Positions 1 to 8,701 of a stretch of DNA of 64,000 nucleotides are shown piece by piece. Where the stretch lies: contig NZ_CP046175.1 of assembly GCF_009708215.1 (NCBI RefSeq), forward strand, positions 1,674,001 through 1,738,000, read 5' to 3'. The notes below the pieces were generated by a model. The model worked only from the letters and a program-made list of their open reading frames with translations, had not been told where the DNA came from and searched no databases. The first letter of the stretch is position 1. Each line of letters opens with the position of its first letter. This stretch comes from Occultella kanbiaonis (GTDB taxonomy: Bacteria; Actinomycetota; Actinomycetes; Actinomycetales; Beutenbergiaceae). The position numbers and the translations under genes were made by a program.

Positions 1-403
1 CTGCGCCGTCGGGCCGCGCCTCGGTGGTGGAACCGAACAGGACCAGATCGTTGCCACGTTCGGAGATCCCGAACGCGAAGATCTCCCCGGCGGCCGCCTC
101 GGTGAGGACGAAGTCGAGGGAGTCGTCACCGCGGTCGTGGACGGTCTTGGCGACACCGACCCACACGTGGTGCATGTTCACGGCAAGAGCGGTCGACGGC
201 GCCGCACCGGCCAGGCGCATCTGCTCGCGGGTCAGCTCCTCGAGGGTGAGCCCGGCGCCGCCGAACTCCGTCGGCACGAGGGCGGTGAGGTACCCCGCGG
301 CCGTGAGGTCCTCGAGGTCCTCTGTGAAGAACTCGTTCGCACGGTCGTAGTCGGCGGCACGGGAACGGATGCGCGCCAGCAGGTCATCGGTGAGCAGGCT
401 CAT
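1..403 (-). CDS. Acyl-CoA dehydrogenase-like flavoprotein, N-terminal part
   Basis: The ATG at 403 opens a leftward frame of 134 codons that runs off the window edge. The visible part begins MSLLTDDLLARIRSRA and contains ALVPTEFGGAGLTLEEL, the usual N-terminal helical signature of acyl-CoA dehydrogenases and related FAD monooxygenases. It then reaches FAFGISERGNDLVLFG, near the start of the beta domain. The FAD-binding and catalytic C-terminal half is outside the window, so substrate and exact family are open. It is transcribed away from HU with about 210 bp between them. Confidence 0.7.
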   Translation of the reverse strand, partial: MSLLTDDLLARIRSRAADYDRANEFFTEDLEDLTAAGYLTALVPTEFGGAGLTLEELTREQMRLAGAAPSTALAVNMHHVWVGVAKTVHDRGDDSLDFVLTEAAAGEIFAFGISERGNDLVLFGSTTEARPDGA

Positions 404-615
404 GGCCGTAACACTGCCACGACGGCACGGGACAGATGGGGCGGAAGTGATCAAAGTGACGAAAGTTTGCGCCGAGGAGGGTGAAATGGGGCCAAGTTGG
501 CGGAAACACGCCGAAATCACGGCTTGAAATACGCGGATCGGGGCCTCGGAGTCGTAGTGTCGATCCCGGCGCATCCCATTCGGGACGCGATTCCGCACGA
601 TGAGAGGGAACCTAC
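404..615. promoter_or_regulatory. Divergent intergenic region upstream of HU
   Basis: No gene is seen in these 212 bases between the leftward flavoprotein gene and HU. The part near 520-560 (TTGAAA at about 524, TAGTGT further downstream) may hold the HU promoter, but the spacing is not canonical. A purine-rich GAGAGGGAA just before the HU start serves as ribosome binding site. Confidence 0.4.
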
Positions 616-897
616 GTGTCCGTCAACCGCACTGACCTTGTTGCCGCGATCGCCGAGAAGGCTTCGCTGACCAAGACGCAGGCCGACGCCGCGCTGTCCG
701 CGCTGCAGGACGTTCTGATCGAGTCGCTGGGCAAGGGCGAGGCCGTCAAGGTGACCGGTCTGCTCAGCGTTGAGCGTGTCGAGCGCGCTGCGCGCACCGG
801 CCGCAACCCCCGCACCGGCGAGGAGATCCAGATCCCGGCCGGTTTCGGCGTCAAGGTGTCCGCCGGCTCGGCCCTGAAGAAGGCCGTCGCCAAGTGA
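616..897 (+). CDS. hup: HU family DNA-binding protein
   Basis: This is a 93-aa nucleoid-associated protein of the HU/IHF family, which binds and bends DNA as a dimer. It has the full family length. The frame starts at GTG 616 (MSVNRTDLVAAIAEKA). It keeps the N-terminal helical dimerisation segment, the RNPRTGEEIQIPA arm that inserts in the minor groove, and the C-terminal GSALKKAVAK. It lacks the long lysine/alanine-rich tail of mycobacterial HupB, so it is the short bacterial type. A strong hairpin follows 37 bases downstream. Confidence 0.96.
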   Translation: MSVNRTDLVAAIAEKASLTKTQADAALSALQDVLIESLGKGEAVKVTGLLSVERVERAARTGRNPRTGEEIQIPAGFGVKVSAGSALKKAVAK

Positions 898-934
898 TCC
901 CACGCGGCGCCTGACTCCGGTCGGCGCCGCACAC

Positions 935-966
935 GAGAGGGCGCGGGGTTCACCCCGCGCCCTCTC
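935..966. terminator. Hairpin terminator between HU and TetR gene
   Basis: A perfect 14-bp stem (GAGAGGGCGCGGGG against its complement) with a TTCA loop lies between the convergent HU and TetR genes. It probably terminates transcription from both sides. There is no T-tract, as is common in high-GC actinobacteria. Confidence 0.85.
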
Positions 967-972
967 GCATGC

Positions 973-1980
973 TCAGACCTTGCGCGCGGCTGCCTTCTCC
1001 TGACGCTCGCGTTCCCTGGCGGCCTGCGCCTGTGCCTTGTCCGCGGCCTTGGCGGCCCGATCCTCGGCCTTGGTGACCGCCTCGCGCTCCTTGCGGAGGG
1101 CCTCGCGCAGCTTCGCCTCCGCCTCTCTGCGAGCGGCTCGCGCCTGCCGGACCGCAGGGTCCTTGGGGTGCGCATCGGTGCGCTCGGCCTGCCAGTCCCG
1201 CGCCGGCGCGGGCGCGGGCGCGGCGCCGCCGGCGATGCGGTCGGCGATGTGGTGCTCCACGCCCTCGAGGATTCGATACACCCCGAACTCGAACGGGTCG
1301 GTGTCGTCGACGAGGGCGCCGGCCCGGATCGCGGCCGTCAGCGTCGGGAACATGTCCTCGGTGACCAGGCTCGCGATCAACTCGGTCTCGGCCCGCTCCA
1401 GCTCGGCCGTGCTCTGGCCATGCTCGGATGCGGACTGGACGTAGCCGCGGGTGACGCCGGCTGCCCAGCGGGCGTGGCCGGTGAACAGCAGCACGGCGGA
1501 GATCTGCTCCGACAGGTCCAGTGGCGTGTCCCGCATGAGCACCAGGCCGGCCTCGAGCCAGGCGAGGTTGTTCGGGGTGTTCGGGGTCCCCTGGATCGGG
1601 ATGTCGAGGATCCAGGGGTGCGCCTGGTAGATGTCGACGTTCGCGCGGTAGAAGGCCAGCAGGCCGTCCTGCCAGGTCTGCGCCTCCTGCACGCTCAGCG
1701 GGGGCAGGCCGAGTCCGTACTCCTGCATGAGCAGGATCAGGTCGTCCTTGGCGGAGACGTACCGGTACAGGGACATCGTGGTGAAGCCGAGCCGGGTCGC
1801 GACGGCCGACATGGAGACCGCGCCGAGCCCGTCGGCATCGGCGATCTCCATCGCTGCCTCGACGATCCGCTCGATGCTCATCTCGCGCTTCGGTCCGCGC
1901 TGCGGGTTCGCCGCGACACCCCAGGCCAACGCGATGGCCCGGGGGAGCTCCACCTCGATCTGTCCGTCCGCGTTCTCCAT
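973..1980 (-). CDS. TetR family transcriptional regulator
   Basis: This is a 335-aa TetR-type repressor, transcribed divergently from an ABC exporter. The helix-turn-helix is seen around residues 33-80 (IVEAAMEIADADGLGAVSM, LGFTTMSLYRYVSAKDDL). The rest is a ligand-binding helical domain of the TetR_C type. The last 85 residues are highly charged (RQARAARREAEAKLREALRK and onward), a predicted basic coiled-coil tail that is unusual for the family. The start is placed at ATG 1980; the open frame continues upstream but there it is only antisense to the ABC gene. It most likely represses the exporter and itself. Confidence 0.88.
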   Translation of the reverse strand: MENADGQIEVELPRAIALAWGVAANPQRGPKREMSIERIVEAAMEIADADGLGAVSMSAVATRLGFTTMSLYRYVSAKDDLILLMQEYGLGLPPLSVQEAQTWQDGLLAFYRANVDIYQAHPWILDIPIQGTPNTPNNLAWLEAGLVLMRDTPLDLSEQISAVLLFTGHARWAAGVTRGYVQSASEHGQSTAELERAETELIASLVTEDMFPTLTAAIRAGALVDDTDPFEFGVYRILEGVEHHIADRIAGGAAPAPAPARDWQAERTDAHPKDPAVRQARAARREAEAKLREALRKEREAVTKAEDRAAKAADKAQAQAARERERQEKAAARKV

Positions 1981-2106
1981 CGGGCCATCCTCGCCGAGAC
2001 TGCCGGTCCCGTCCACTTCTGTGTATGCCCTATACAACACTGCGTGCGGCATATACAGTGTGTGCCGCACACAGTGTGCGAGATAGACAGTTTCGGGAGG
2101 AATCGC
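1981..2106. promoter_or_regulatory. TetR/ABC exporter divergent promoter with palindromic operators
   Basis: The segment holds nested inverted repeats: GTAT-N5-ATAC at 2023-2035, ACACTG...CAGTGT at 2037-2061 and GTGTG-CCG-CACAC at 2060-2072. It is clearly AT-richer than its surroundings. TATACA within it could act as a -10 box for the exporter. The layout suits autoregulated TetR control. The ribosome binding site GGGAGGAA precedes ATG 2107. Confidence 0.65.
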
Positions 2107-3051
2107 ATGACCACAGCGATCGACGTCCAGGGGGTGACCAAGTCCTTCGGCCGGCAGGCAGTGCTTGCCGGCATCGACCTCCGGGTTCGACGGGGGACCG
2201 TGTTCGCCCTGCTCGGGCCGAACGGCGCCGGCAAGACCACCCTGGTGAACATCCTGTCCACGCTGGTCCAGGCCGACGGCGGCAGCGCCCGGATCGAGGG
2301 TGCGGACCTGCGCCGGGACCCGGTCGGCGTGCGGCGCCGGATCCGGCTCACCGGTCAGTCCGCGGCGGTGGACGAGCTCCTGACCGGCTCGGAGAACCTG
2401 CGCATGATGGGGTCGCTCGCAGGCCTGCGGGCGGGCGCGAACCGGCGCCGCACCACGGAGCTGCTCCAGCAGTTCGGCCTGACCGACGCGGCCGACAAGC
2501 CGGTCAAGGCCTACTCGGGCGGGATGCGCCGTCGTCTCGACATCGCGCTCAGCCTCCTGACCGTGCCCCAGGTGCTGTTCCTGGACGAGCCGACTACCGG
2601 CCTCGACCTGCGCAGCAGGCTCGAGCTCTGGGACGTGATCCGCTCCCTGCGTGCCGAGGGCACCACGATCCTGCTGACGACCCAGTACCTCGAGGAGGCC
2701 GATCAGCTCGCCGACCGGATCGGCGTGCTCCGGCAGGGACGAATCGTGGCCGAGGGCACCCCCACCGAGCTCAAGCAGAGCGTGGGCGGCGAGGTCGTGG
2801 AGGTGCGCGGCCCGGACGGACGGGTGCTCCACGAGGTGCCCACGGACGGCTCGGTGCACGCGCTGCGCTCGGCCCTCGACGCGATCGACGCGCGCGGGCT
2901 GACCGGGACGGTCGGCCTGCGTCGCCCGAGCCTGGACGACGTCTTCCTCGCCCTCACCGAACCCGACGCCCCACCGCGCGACCCGGCGGCGGACCCGAGT
3001 ACCGACACCGGCGTCGACGCGTTGGTGACCACCGGAAGGAAGCACCGATGA
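2107..3051 (+). CDS. ABC transporter ATP-binding protein, DrrA type
   Basis: This 314-aa ATPase subunit of an ABC-2 exporter powers drug or lipid efflux with the adjoining permease. The Walker A is GPNGAGKTT, the signature is YSGGMRRRLDIALSL, and Walker B is LFLDEPTTGLD. A Q-loop (LTGQSAAVDELLTG) and H-loop region (TTQYLEEADQLADRI) are also present. The C-terminal 80 residues are the DrrA extension. The start is ATG 2107 with a strong GGGAGG site. The stop overlaps the permease ATG (ATGA). It is controlled by the divergent TetR gene. Confidence 0.93.
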   Translation: MTTAIDVQGVTKSFGRQAVLAGIDLRVRRGTVFALLGPNGAGKTTLVNILSTLVQADGGSARIEGADLRRDPVGVRRRIRLTGQSAAVDELLTGSENLRMMGSLAGLRAGANRRRTTELLQQFGLTDAADKPVKAYSGGMRRRLDIALSLLTVPQVLFLDEPTTGLDLRSRLELWDVIRSLRAEGTTILLTTQYLEEADQLADRIGVLRQGRIVAEGTPTELKQSVGGEVVEVRGPDGRVLHEVPTDGSVHALRSALDAIDARGLTGTVGLRRPSLDDVFLALTEPDAPPRDPAADPSTDTGVDALVTTGRKHR

Positions 3052-3848
3052 CCGCCCTGACCGCCGCGCCGCCGTCGGCCCCCGCCCGGCTGCCGCTGGG
3101 CACCGAGGAACGGACCTTCGTCGCCCGCAGCATGCGGCACACCATCCGCAATGTCGAGTCGCTTCTGATGGCGATCGTGCTCCCGGTGATGCTGATGCTG
3201 CTCTTCGTGTACGTGTTCGGCACCGCGATCTCGCCCGACGGCCAGTACGTGAACTACGTGGTTCCGGGGATCATCCTGCTGTGTGCCGGGTTCGGTGCCT
3301 CCTCCACGGGTGTGGACGTCGCGAACGACTCCGCGACCGGGTTCATGGACCGGCTGCGCACGATGCCGGTCCGCAGCTCCGCGGTCATCACCGGCCATGT
3401 GGTGGCCAGTCTGGCACGCAACCTCGCGGCCACGGCCATCGTCATCGGCGTGGCGCTCGCGATCGGGTTCCGACCAACGGCGTCCGCGGGGGAGTGGGTG
3501 GCCGCCATCGCCCTGGTGGCGCTGTACATCCTCACCATCACGTACCTGTTCGCGGCGATCGGCCTTGCCAGTGGCAACCCCGAGGCGGCCAACGGCTACG
3601 GCTTCATCCTGCTGTTCCTGCCGTACCTGTCCAGCGCGTTCGTGCCGACGGAGACGCTGCCGACCTGGCTGCGTGGCGTGGCCGAACATCAGCCGATCAC
3701 ACCGGTCATCGAGTCGATCCGAGGATTGCTGACGGGCGTCGAGTCCGGGAACGCTCCGCTCGTGGCGGTGGCGTGGTGTGTCGGGATCCTCGTGGTCGCG
3801 GTGACCTGGTCGACCATCATGTTCCGGCGCAAGGCCGGGCGCCGCTGA
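3048..3848 (+). CDS. ABC-2 type transporter permease, DrrB type
   Basis: This 266-aa integral membrane protein pairs with the ATPase immediately upstream through a 4-bp ATGA overlap. It shows about six hydrophobic segments (for example LLMAIVLPVMLMLLFVYVFG and AAIALVALYILTITYLFAAI). It also has the ABC2_membrane pattern around FMDRLRTMPVRSSAVI and the conserved SSAFVPTETLPTWLRGVAEHQP stretch before the last helix. The substrate is unknown; drug or antibiotic export is the family's usual role. Confidence 0.92.
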   Translation: MTALTAAPPSAPARLPLGTEERTFVARSMRHTIRNVESLLMAIVLPVMLMLLFVYVFGTAISPDGQYVNYVVPGIILLCAGFGASSTGVDVANDSATGFMDRLRTMPVRSSAVITGHVVASLARNLAATAIVIGVALAIGFRPTASAGEWVAAIALVALYILTITYLFAAIGLASGNPEAANGYGFILLFLPYLSSAFVPTETLPTWLRGVAEHQPITPVIESIRGLLTGVESGNAPLVAVAWCVGILVVAVTWSTIMFRRKAGRR

Positions 3849-3894
3849 GGCCAGGGGCCGCCCATCGCGGCGTTGTGCCCCACCTCACCGCACC

Positions 3895-3932
3895 GAAGTC
3901 CACGCCCAGGACGCAACCTGGGCGTGGACTTC
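3895..3932. terminator. 16-bp perfect hairpin after the exporter
   Basis: The perfect stem GAAGTCCACGCCCAGG, a 6-nt loop, and the complementary arm ends two bases before the -10 box of the next gene. It may terminate the exporter operon and also sits where a -35 element would be. Confidence 0.7.
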
Positions 3933-3933
3933 G

Positions 3934-3939
3934 TACACT
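3934..3939 (+). promoter_or_regulatory. Leaderless -10 box (TACACT)
   Basis: TACACT is followed by exactly six bases and then ATG 3946. This is the spacing expected when transcription starts at the start codon itself. Confidence 0.6.
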
Positions 3940-3945
3940 GGTCCC

Positions 3946-4305
3946 ATGAGTGAGCCCCTTCCTCCCACGCAGCCCCAGGAGACCGAGCGCCTTTCATCGG
4001 GCACCGGCACCGACGTCCTGGAGCGGGCGGAGGTGCGGGAGGAGGCCTCGCCCGGTGACGCCGAGCGCTACGCGCACTACGTCAAGAAGGAGAAGATCAC
4101 CGCCTCCGCCGTGTCCGGCGCCCCGGTGATCGCTCTGTGCGGCAAGGTCTGGACACCGAACCGCGACCCCAGCAAGTTCCCGATCTGCCCCGCCTGCAAG
4201 GAGATCTTCGAGGGTCTCACCGGCGGCGGTGGCGGCAAGGACGGCGCTGGCTCGGAGTCCGGCGGCAAGGGCCGCGGGTTCTTCGGCTTCGGCTCCAAGA
4301 AGTGA
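3946..4305 (+). CDS. DUF3039 domain-containing protein
   Basis: This 119-aa actinobacterial protein matches the DUF3039 pattern: HYVKKEKITASAVSGAPVIA, then ALCGKVWTPNRDPSKFPICP and CPACKEIF. The cysteines suggest one zinc site (C..., CPAC). The C-terminus is a glycine-rich low-complexity tail (GGGGGKDGAG...GFFGFGSKK). Function is unknown. It is coupled to the helicase gene by a GTGA overlap, which suggests joint expression. Confidence 0.85.
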   Translation: MSEPLPPTQPQETERLSSGTGTDVLERAEVREEASPGDAERYAHYVKKEKITASAVSGAPVIALCGKVWTPNRDPSKFPICPACKEIFEGLTGGGGGKDGAGSESGGKGRGFFGFGSKK

Positions 4306-6155
4306 CCTCGGGTACCTCCACCGGCTCCCCGTCCCACCCCGAAGCATCCGGTTCGCGCGCCCATCCGGCGCGCCCGGACCACGCCGTCGGGTCGACGGCC
4401 GCCGCGTCGCACCTGCCCCCGGCCTACCCGGCGCGCGCGCCCTGGGGCACCGCGTCCCGGCTGCGCGCCTGGCAGGCGGCGGCCCTGGAGTCCTACCTGG
4501 AGCGTCAGCCCCGGGACTTCCTCGCGGTGGCGACGCCCGGCGCCGGGAAGACCACGTTCGCCCTGCGGGTGGCCACCGAACTGCTCGAGCAGCGCGTGGT
4601 GCGGCGGATCACTGTGGTCGCGCCGACGGAGCACCTGAAGACCCAGTGGGCCGACGCCGCCGGGCGTGTCGGCATCAGGATCGACCCGAACTTCAAGAAC
4701 GCGCAGGGCCGGCATGGGGCGGCCTACGACGGCGTCGCGCTCACCTACGCGCAGGTCGCCGCGAACCCCAACCTGCACCGTGCCCGCACCGAGGCCGCGC
4801 CCACGCTGGTGATTCTCGACGAGGTGCACCACGGCGGCGACGCCCTCTCCTGGGGAGATGCGATCAGGGAGGCGTTCGAGCCGGCCACCCGCCGGCTGTC
4901 CCTGACCGGGACCCCGTTCCGGTCCGACACGGCGAAGATCCCGTTCATCACCTACGCCCCGGACGCGCACGGCATCCGGCGCTCCCAGGCGGACCACTCC
5001 TACGGCTACGGGGATGCCCTGCGTGACGGGGTGGTGCGGCCGGTCATCTTCCTGTCCTACTCGGGGCAGATGCGCTGGCGCACGAAGGCCGGCGATGAGG
5101 TCAGCGCCCGCCTCGGTGAGCCACTCACGAAGGACATGATCAACCAGGCCTGGCGGACCGCGCTGGACGAGAAGGGCGAGTGGATCCCGTCCGTGCTCGC
5201 GGCCGCGGACAAGCGCCTGTCCGAGGTGCGGCGCGGGGTTCCGGACGCGGGCGGTCTGGTGATCGCCACCGACCAGACCAAGGCCCGCGCGTACGCCGGT
5301 CACCTGCGCCGGATCACCGGCGAGTCGCCCGTGGTGGTGCTCTCCGACGACGAGGGCGCCTCCAAGCGGATCGAGGAGTACGGCGCCGGCGAGCAACGCT
5401 GGATGGTCGCGGTGCGAATGGTCTCCGAGGGCGTGGACGTGCCGCGCCTGGCCGTCGGGGTCTACGCGACCTCCACCGCCACCCCGCTGTTCTTCGCCCA
5501 GGCGGTCGGCAGGTTCGTCCGGGCCCGCAAGCGCGGCGAGACCGCCTCGATCTTCCTGCCGTCCGTACCGAACCTGCTCGGCCTGGCGAACGAGCTCGAG
5601 ACCGAACGCGACCATGCCCTCGACCGCCCCAAGACGGCCGAGGAGGAGGGCGACTTCTACAACCCCGAGGACGCGCTGGTCGCGGCTGCGAACCGGTCCG
5701 AGTCGGCGTCCGACGAGATGATGCTGCCTGGCTTCGAGGCGCTCGAGGCGCAGGCCTCCTTCGACAAGGTGCTCTTCGACGGCGGCGAGTTCGGCACCGG
5801 CGGCGAGCTCGGCTCGGACGAGGAGCAGGACTTCCTCGGCATCCCCGGACTGCTCGACGCCGATCAGGTCGCCACGCTGCTGCGCACCCGGCAGGCCGAG
5901 CACGTCGCGGCCCGCAAGAGGCGCACCCCGGCCGCCGAGGCACCTCAGGTGGACGACCACCGGGCCGTGGCCGAGCTGCGCAAGGAGCTGAACTCGCTCG
6001 TCAAGGCCTGGGCCCGGCGCAGCGGCACCCCGCACGGCGTGGTGCACACCCGGCTGCGTGAGCACAGCGGCGGGGGAGAGGTCGCCACCGCCTCCGCCGA
6101 CCACCTGCGGTCGCGGATCTCCCAGGTGCGGCGCTGGTTCGTCGGGCAGAAGTAG
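4302..6155 (+). CDS. DEAD/DEAH box helicase (superfamily 2)
   Basis: This 617-aa SF2 helicase-like ATPase has Walker A TPGAGKTTFALRV, motif Ia VVAPTEHLKTQW, DEVHH as the DExH box, motif III SLTGTPFRSD, and in the second RecA domain VAVRMVSEGVDVPRLAVG and QAVGRFVRARKRGE. It belongs to the actinobacterial DEAD/DEAH helicases linked to DUF3039. The GTG at 4302 overlaps the previous stop. The C-terminal 150 residues are an acidic linker and a helical region with no recognised domain. The substrate is unknown. Confidence 0.92.
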   Translation: MTSGTSTGSPSHPEASGSRAHPARPDHAVGSTAAASHLPPAYPARAPWGTASRLRAWQAAALESYLERQPRDFLAVATPGAGKTTFALRVATELLEQRVVRRITVVAPTEHLKTQWADAAGRVGIRIDPNFKNAQGRHGAAYDGVALTYAQVAANPNLHRARTEAAPTLVILDEVHHGGDALSWGDAIREAFEPATRRLSLTGTPFRSDTAKIPFITYAPDAHGIRRSQADHSYGYGDALRDGVVRPVIFLSYSGQMRWRTKAGDEVSARLGEPLTKDMINQAWRTALDEKGEWIPSVLAAADKRLSEVRRGVPDAGGLVIATDQTKARAYAGHLRRITGESPVVVLSDDEGASKRIEEYGAGEQRWMVAVRMVSEGVDVPRLAVGVYATSTATPLFFAQAVGRFVRARKRGETASIFLPSVPNLLGLANELETERDHALDRPKTAEEEGDFYNPEDALVAAANRSESASDEMMLPGFEALEAQASFDKVLFDGGEFGTGGELGSDEEQDFLGIPGLLDADQVATLLRTRQAEHVAARKRRTPAAEAPQVDDHRAVAELRKELNSLVKAWARRSGTPHGVVHTRLREHSGGGEVATASADHLRSRISQVRRWFVGQK

Positions 6156-6343
6156 CCCGCACGGCAGGCCCCACCCGGCGCTGACTCACCCGGCGGGTCA
6201 GGTCGGACGTCGTGAGGCAGTGCGTCGCGCCTGAGTAAGTGCGGTGCATGGGTCTGGCTCGGGCGGAAGGGTCTGGGTCACGGCGAGAGGTTCTGGCTCG
6301 GGCGAGCGGGCCTGGGTCACGGCGCGCCTCGGCGCCGGTGGCG
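6156..6343. repeat. Intergenic spacer with a two-unit imperfect direct repeat
   Basis: This lies between the convergent helicase and pncB genes. Two imperfect 38-39-bp units (TCTGGCTCGGGCG... then CTGGGTCACGGCG) sit at about 6251-6326. No gene is seen. It may act as a transcription barrier, but no clean terminator hairpin was found. Confidence 0.5.
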
Positions 6344-7672
6344 TCAGATCGTGACGTGCGTCGTGGGCACCGCCGGGTCGCCCTTGGACAGGCGGCGGGC
6401 CGACGGCGCCAGTTCCGCCCGGGAGGCGGCGTGCCGGGCCGCGGCGCGTCGGACGCCCTCGGCGCCGGTGTAGGAGGCCTCGACCACGCCGTCGCGAACC
6501 AGCGGCACGTGCAGGGGCCGCAGGTCATCGTCCTCGGGGACCCAATCGCCCTGCGCTCCGGCCACCACGAGTTCCTCGCTGGCCCGGCCCGCGGCGTCGA
6601 GGCGCCGGGCGGCGCTCTTGCGCCCGCCGACGCTGGTCTTGGAGCTGGAGGCCTTCTCGACCGGCTCCATCCGACCGGTACCGCCCTCCCGGAGCACCAG
6701 CTTGTAGACCATGCCGCACGTGGGCGCACCGGAGCCGGTCACCACGGAGGTGCCGACGCCGTAGGAGTCCACCGGCGCCACCGCGAGTGAGGCGATGGCG
6801 TACTCGTCCAGGTCGGAGGACACCACGATCTTCGTGCCGGCCGCGCCGAGGGAGTCCAGCTGCTCGCGCACCTCCCGGGCCACGACGCCAAGGTCGCCGG
6901 AGTCCAGGCGCACCGAGTCCAGTCCGGTCCCGGCGGCCTCGATGGCGCGGCGCACGCCCTCGGCGATGTCATAGGTGTCCACCAGCAGGGTCGTGTCCGG
7001 GCCGTAGGAGGCCACCTGCGCGGCGAACGCGCCCGCCTCGTCGTCGTGCAGGAGGGTGAACGAGTGGGCCGCGGTGCCGATGGTGGGCAGGTCGTACCGG
7101 CGCCCGGCCTCGAGGTTGGAGGTGCCGGTGAACCCGGCGACGATCGCGGCACGGGCAGCGGCCACGGCCGCCCACTCGTGCGCCCGCCGGCCGCCCATCT
7201 CCAGGCACGGCCGGCTGCCCGCCGCACTGGTCATCCTCGACGCCGCCGAGGCGACCGCCGAGTCGTAGTTCAGGATCGACAGCGCGACCGTCTCGAGGAT
7301 GACGCCCTCCGCGAACGAGGACTCCACCACCAGCAACGGGGAGCCCGGGAAGAACACCTCGCCCTCGGCATAGCCGTAGATGTCCCCGGTGAACCGGTAG
7401 TTCGCGAGGAAGTCCAGGGTCTCGGCGTTCACGACGTCGCCGCTGCGCAGGTAGTCGAGCTCGTCGTCGCCGAACCGGAACGCCGTGATCGCCTCGAGCA
7501 GGCGTCCGGTGCCGGAGACCACGCCGTACCGGCGACCGTTGGGCAGGCGTCGGGTGAACAGTTCGAAGACGGACCGCCGGGACGCGGTGCCGTCGGCCAG
7601 CGCGGCCTGCACCATCGTCAGCTCGTACCGGTCGGTCAGCAGCGCGGTGCTCGCCGCGGAGGCTCCAGACAT
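6344..7672 (-). CDS. pncB: Nicotinate phosphoribosyltransferase
   Basis: This 442-aa enzyme converts nicotinate and PRPP to nicotinate mononucleotide in NAD salvage. The family blocks are clear: LLTDRYELTMVQAAL at the N-terminus, VFELFTRRLPNGRRYGV, GFTGTSNLEAGRRYDLPTIG, the phosphate-binding VRLDSGDLGVVAREVR, and VGTSVVTGSGAPTCGMVYKL. The ATG at 7672 has a leaderless -10 box at 7680-7685. It is divergent from clpS. Confidence 0.95.
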   Translation of the reverse strand: MSGASAASTALLTDRYELTMVQAALADGTASRRSVFELFTRRLPNGRRYGVVSGTGRLLEAITAFRFGDDELDYLRSGDVVNAETLDFLANYRFTGDIYGYAEGEVFFPGSPLLVVESSFAEGVILETVALSILNYDSAVASAASRMTSAAGSRPCLEMGGRRAHEWAAVAAARAAIVAGFTGTSNLEAGRRYDLPTIGTAAHSFTLLHDDEAGAFAAQVASYGPDTTLLVDTYDIAEGVRRAIEAAGTGLDSVRLDSGDLGVVAREVREQLDSLGAAGTKIVVSSDLDEYAIASLAVAPVDSYGVGTSVVTGSGAPTCGMVYKLVLREGGTGRMEPVEKASSSKTSVGGRKSAARRLDAAGRASEELVVAGAQGDWVPEDDDLRPLHVPLVRDGVVEASYTGAEGVRRAAARHAASRAELAPSARRLSKGDPAVPTTHVTI

Positions 7673-7679
7673 GCGTCAT

Positions 7680-7685
7680 ACCGTA
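7680..7685 (-). promoter_or_regulatory. Leaderless -10 box of pncB (TACGGT)
   Basis: On the reverse strand TACGGT is followed by seven bases and then ATG 7672. Confidence 0.5.
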
Positions 7686-7734
7686 ACGGTGCGCAGGGGC
7701 GTGCGCGCGTGGCATCGCGGCGCGGCGATGCGCC

Positions 7735-7740
7735 TACGCT
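7735..7740 (+). promoter_or_regulatory. Leaderless -10 box of clpS (TACGCT)
   Basis: TACGCT, six bases, then ATG 7747. The same hexamer and spacing recur before ppc. Confidence 0.55.
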
Positions 7741-7746
7741 GGGGGC

Positions 7747-8055
7747 ATGGTCCTCGCCACCCAACTCCCGGTCGCCACCCCGGAGGCGGACATCGAGGAG
7801 GGCATCCGCCCGGCCCACGACCGACCGTGGCGCACCGTCGTCTGGAACGACCCGGTGAACCTGATGAGCTACGTCGCGTACGTGTTCCGCTCCTACTTCG
7901 GGTTCTCCGCCGAGAAGGCCAACCGGCTCATGCTCCAGGTCCACAACGAGGGTCGCAGCGCCGTCTCCTCGGGCACCCGCGAGCAGATGGAGGTGGACGT
8001 GCAGGCGATGCACTCCTACGGCCTCTGGGCCACCCTCTCCCAGGACGGTGACTGA
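7747..8055 (+). CDS. clpS: ATP-dependent Clp protease adaptor ClpS
   Basis: This 102-aa adaptor delivers N-degron substrates to ClpC/ClpP. It carries the core [20 protein letters not shown], whose DPVN part lines the N-degron pocket, and the helix [18 protein letters not shown]. Its length is normal for the family. It is followed at once by the DUF2017 gene, the standard actinobacterial arrangement. Confidence 0.95.
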   Translation: MVLATQLPVATPEADIEEGIRPAHDRPWRTVVWNDPVNLMSYVAYVFRSYFGFSAEKANRLMLQVHNEGRSAVSSGTREQMEVDVQAMHSYGLWATLSQDGD

Positions 8056-8059
8056 GCCG

Positions 8060-8662
8060 ATGCGAGCCTTCTCCTTCCGCCGCGGCGAATACGTGGCCGA
8101 GCTCGACGCGCACGAGCGGACGATCATCTCCAGGGTGATCGCGGACACCTCCCAGCTGCTCGGGGTCCCGCTCGGCCACCCCGACGAGGCGAGCGACCCC
8201 GAGGAGGCGAGCTCCGCCGTCGGGCCCTCGATGACGTGGTCCGCGGACGACGTGAGCGCACCCGCCGACCCGGCGCTGGCGCGCCTGCTGCCGTCGGCGA
8301 GCAAGGAGGACGACGGCGTCGCTGACGAGTTCCGTCGGCTCACCGAGGCGGACCTCAGGTCGGCGAAGGCCGACCGCCTGCGGATGGTCTTCGACGAGCT
8401 GCGCCGGCCGGGCACGAAGATCCACGTGCCGACCGAGCGCGCGATGGACTGGGCGGCGGCGCTGACGGACGTGCGGCTCGTGCTGGCCGAACGGCTCGAG
8501 ATCCGCTCCGACTCCGACGCCGAGGAGGTGTACCGGCTGAGCACGATGGGCGCCGAGCCGGGCGAGGACGAGATCCGTGAGGCACTCGCTCTGCTCTACT
8601 CGGCGCTGACCTGGCTGCAGGAGTCGCTGCTGCAGGTGATGCTGCCCACACTCCCCGATTGA
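8060..8662 (+). CDS. DUF2017 family protein
   Basis: This 200-aa protein, mostly helical, is found next to clpS in actinobacteria. Recognisable stretches are MRAFSFRRGEYVAELDAHER at the N-terminus and ALALLYSALTWLQESLLQVM at the C-terminus. An alternative GTG start at 8048 would overlap clpS and add four residues; ATG 8060 is preferred because MRAF is the usual beginning. Molecular function is unknown. Confidence 0.85.
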   Translation: MRAFSFRRGEYVAELDAHERTIISRVIADTSQLLGVPLGHPDEASDPEEASSAVGPSMTWSADDVSAPADPALARLLPSASKEDDGVADEFRRLTEADLRSAKADRLRMVFDELRRPGTKIHVPTERAMDWAAALTDVRLVLAERLEIRSDSDAEEVYRLSTMGAEPGEDEIREALALLYSALTWLQESLLQVMLPTLPD

Positions 8663-8688
8663 ATCGGTTCGCCGTCGCCGCACCGGGC

Positions 8689-8694
8689 TACCCT
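8689..8694 (+). promoter_or_regulatory. Leaderless -10 box of murI (TACCCT)
   Basis: TACCCT is followed by seven bases and then GTG 8702. Confidence 0.5.
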
Positions 8695-8701
8695 CAATCG
8701 C

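Noticed and set aside
973-3045. A 690-codon leftward open frame
   Set aside because: Only the part from 1980 leftwards is the TetR gene; the rest is antisense to the ABC ATPase and arises from high GC.
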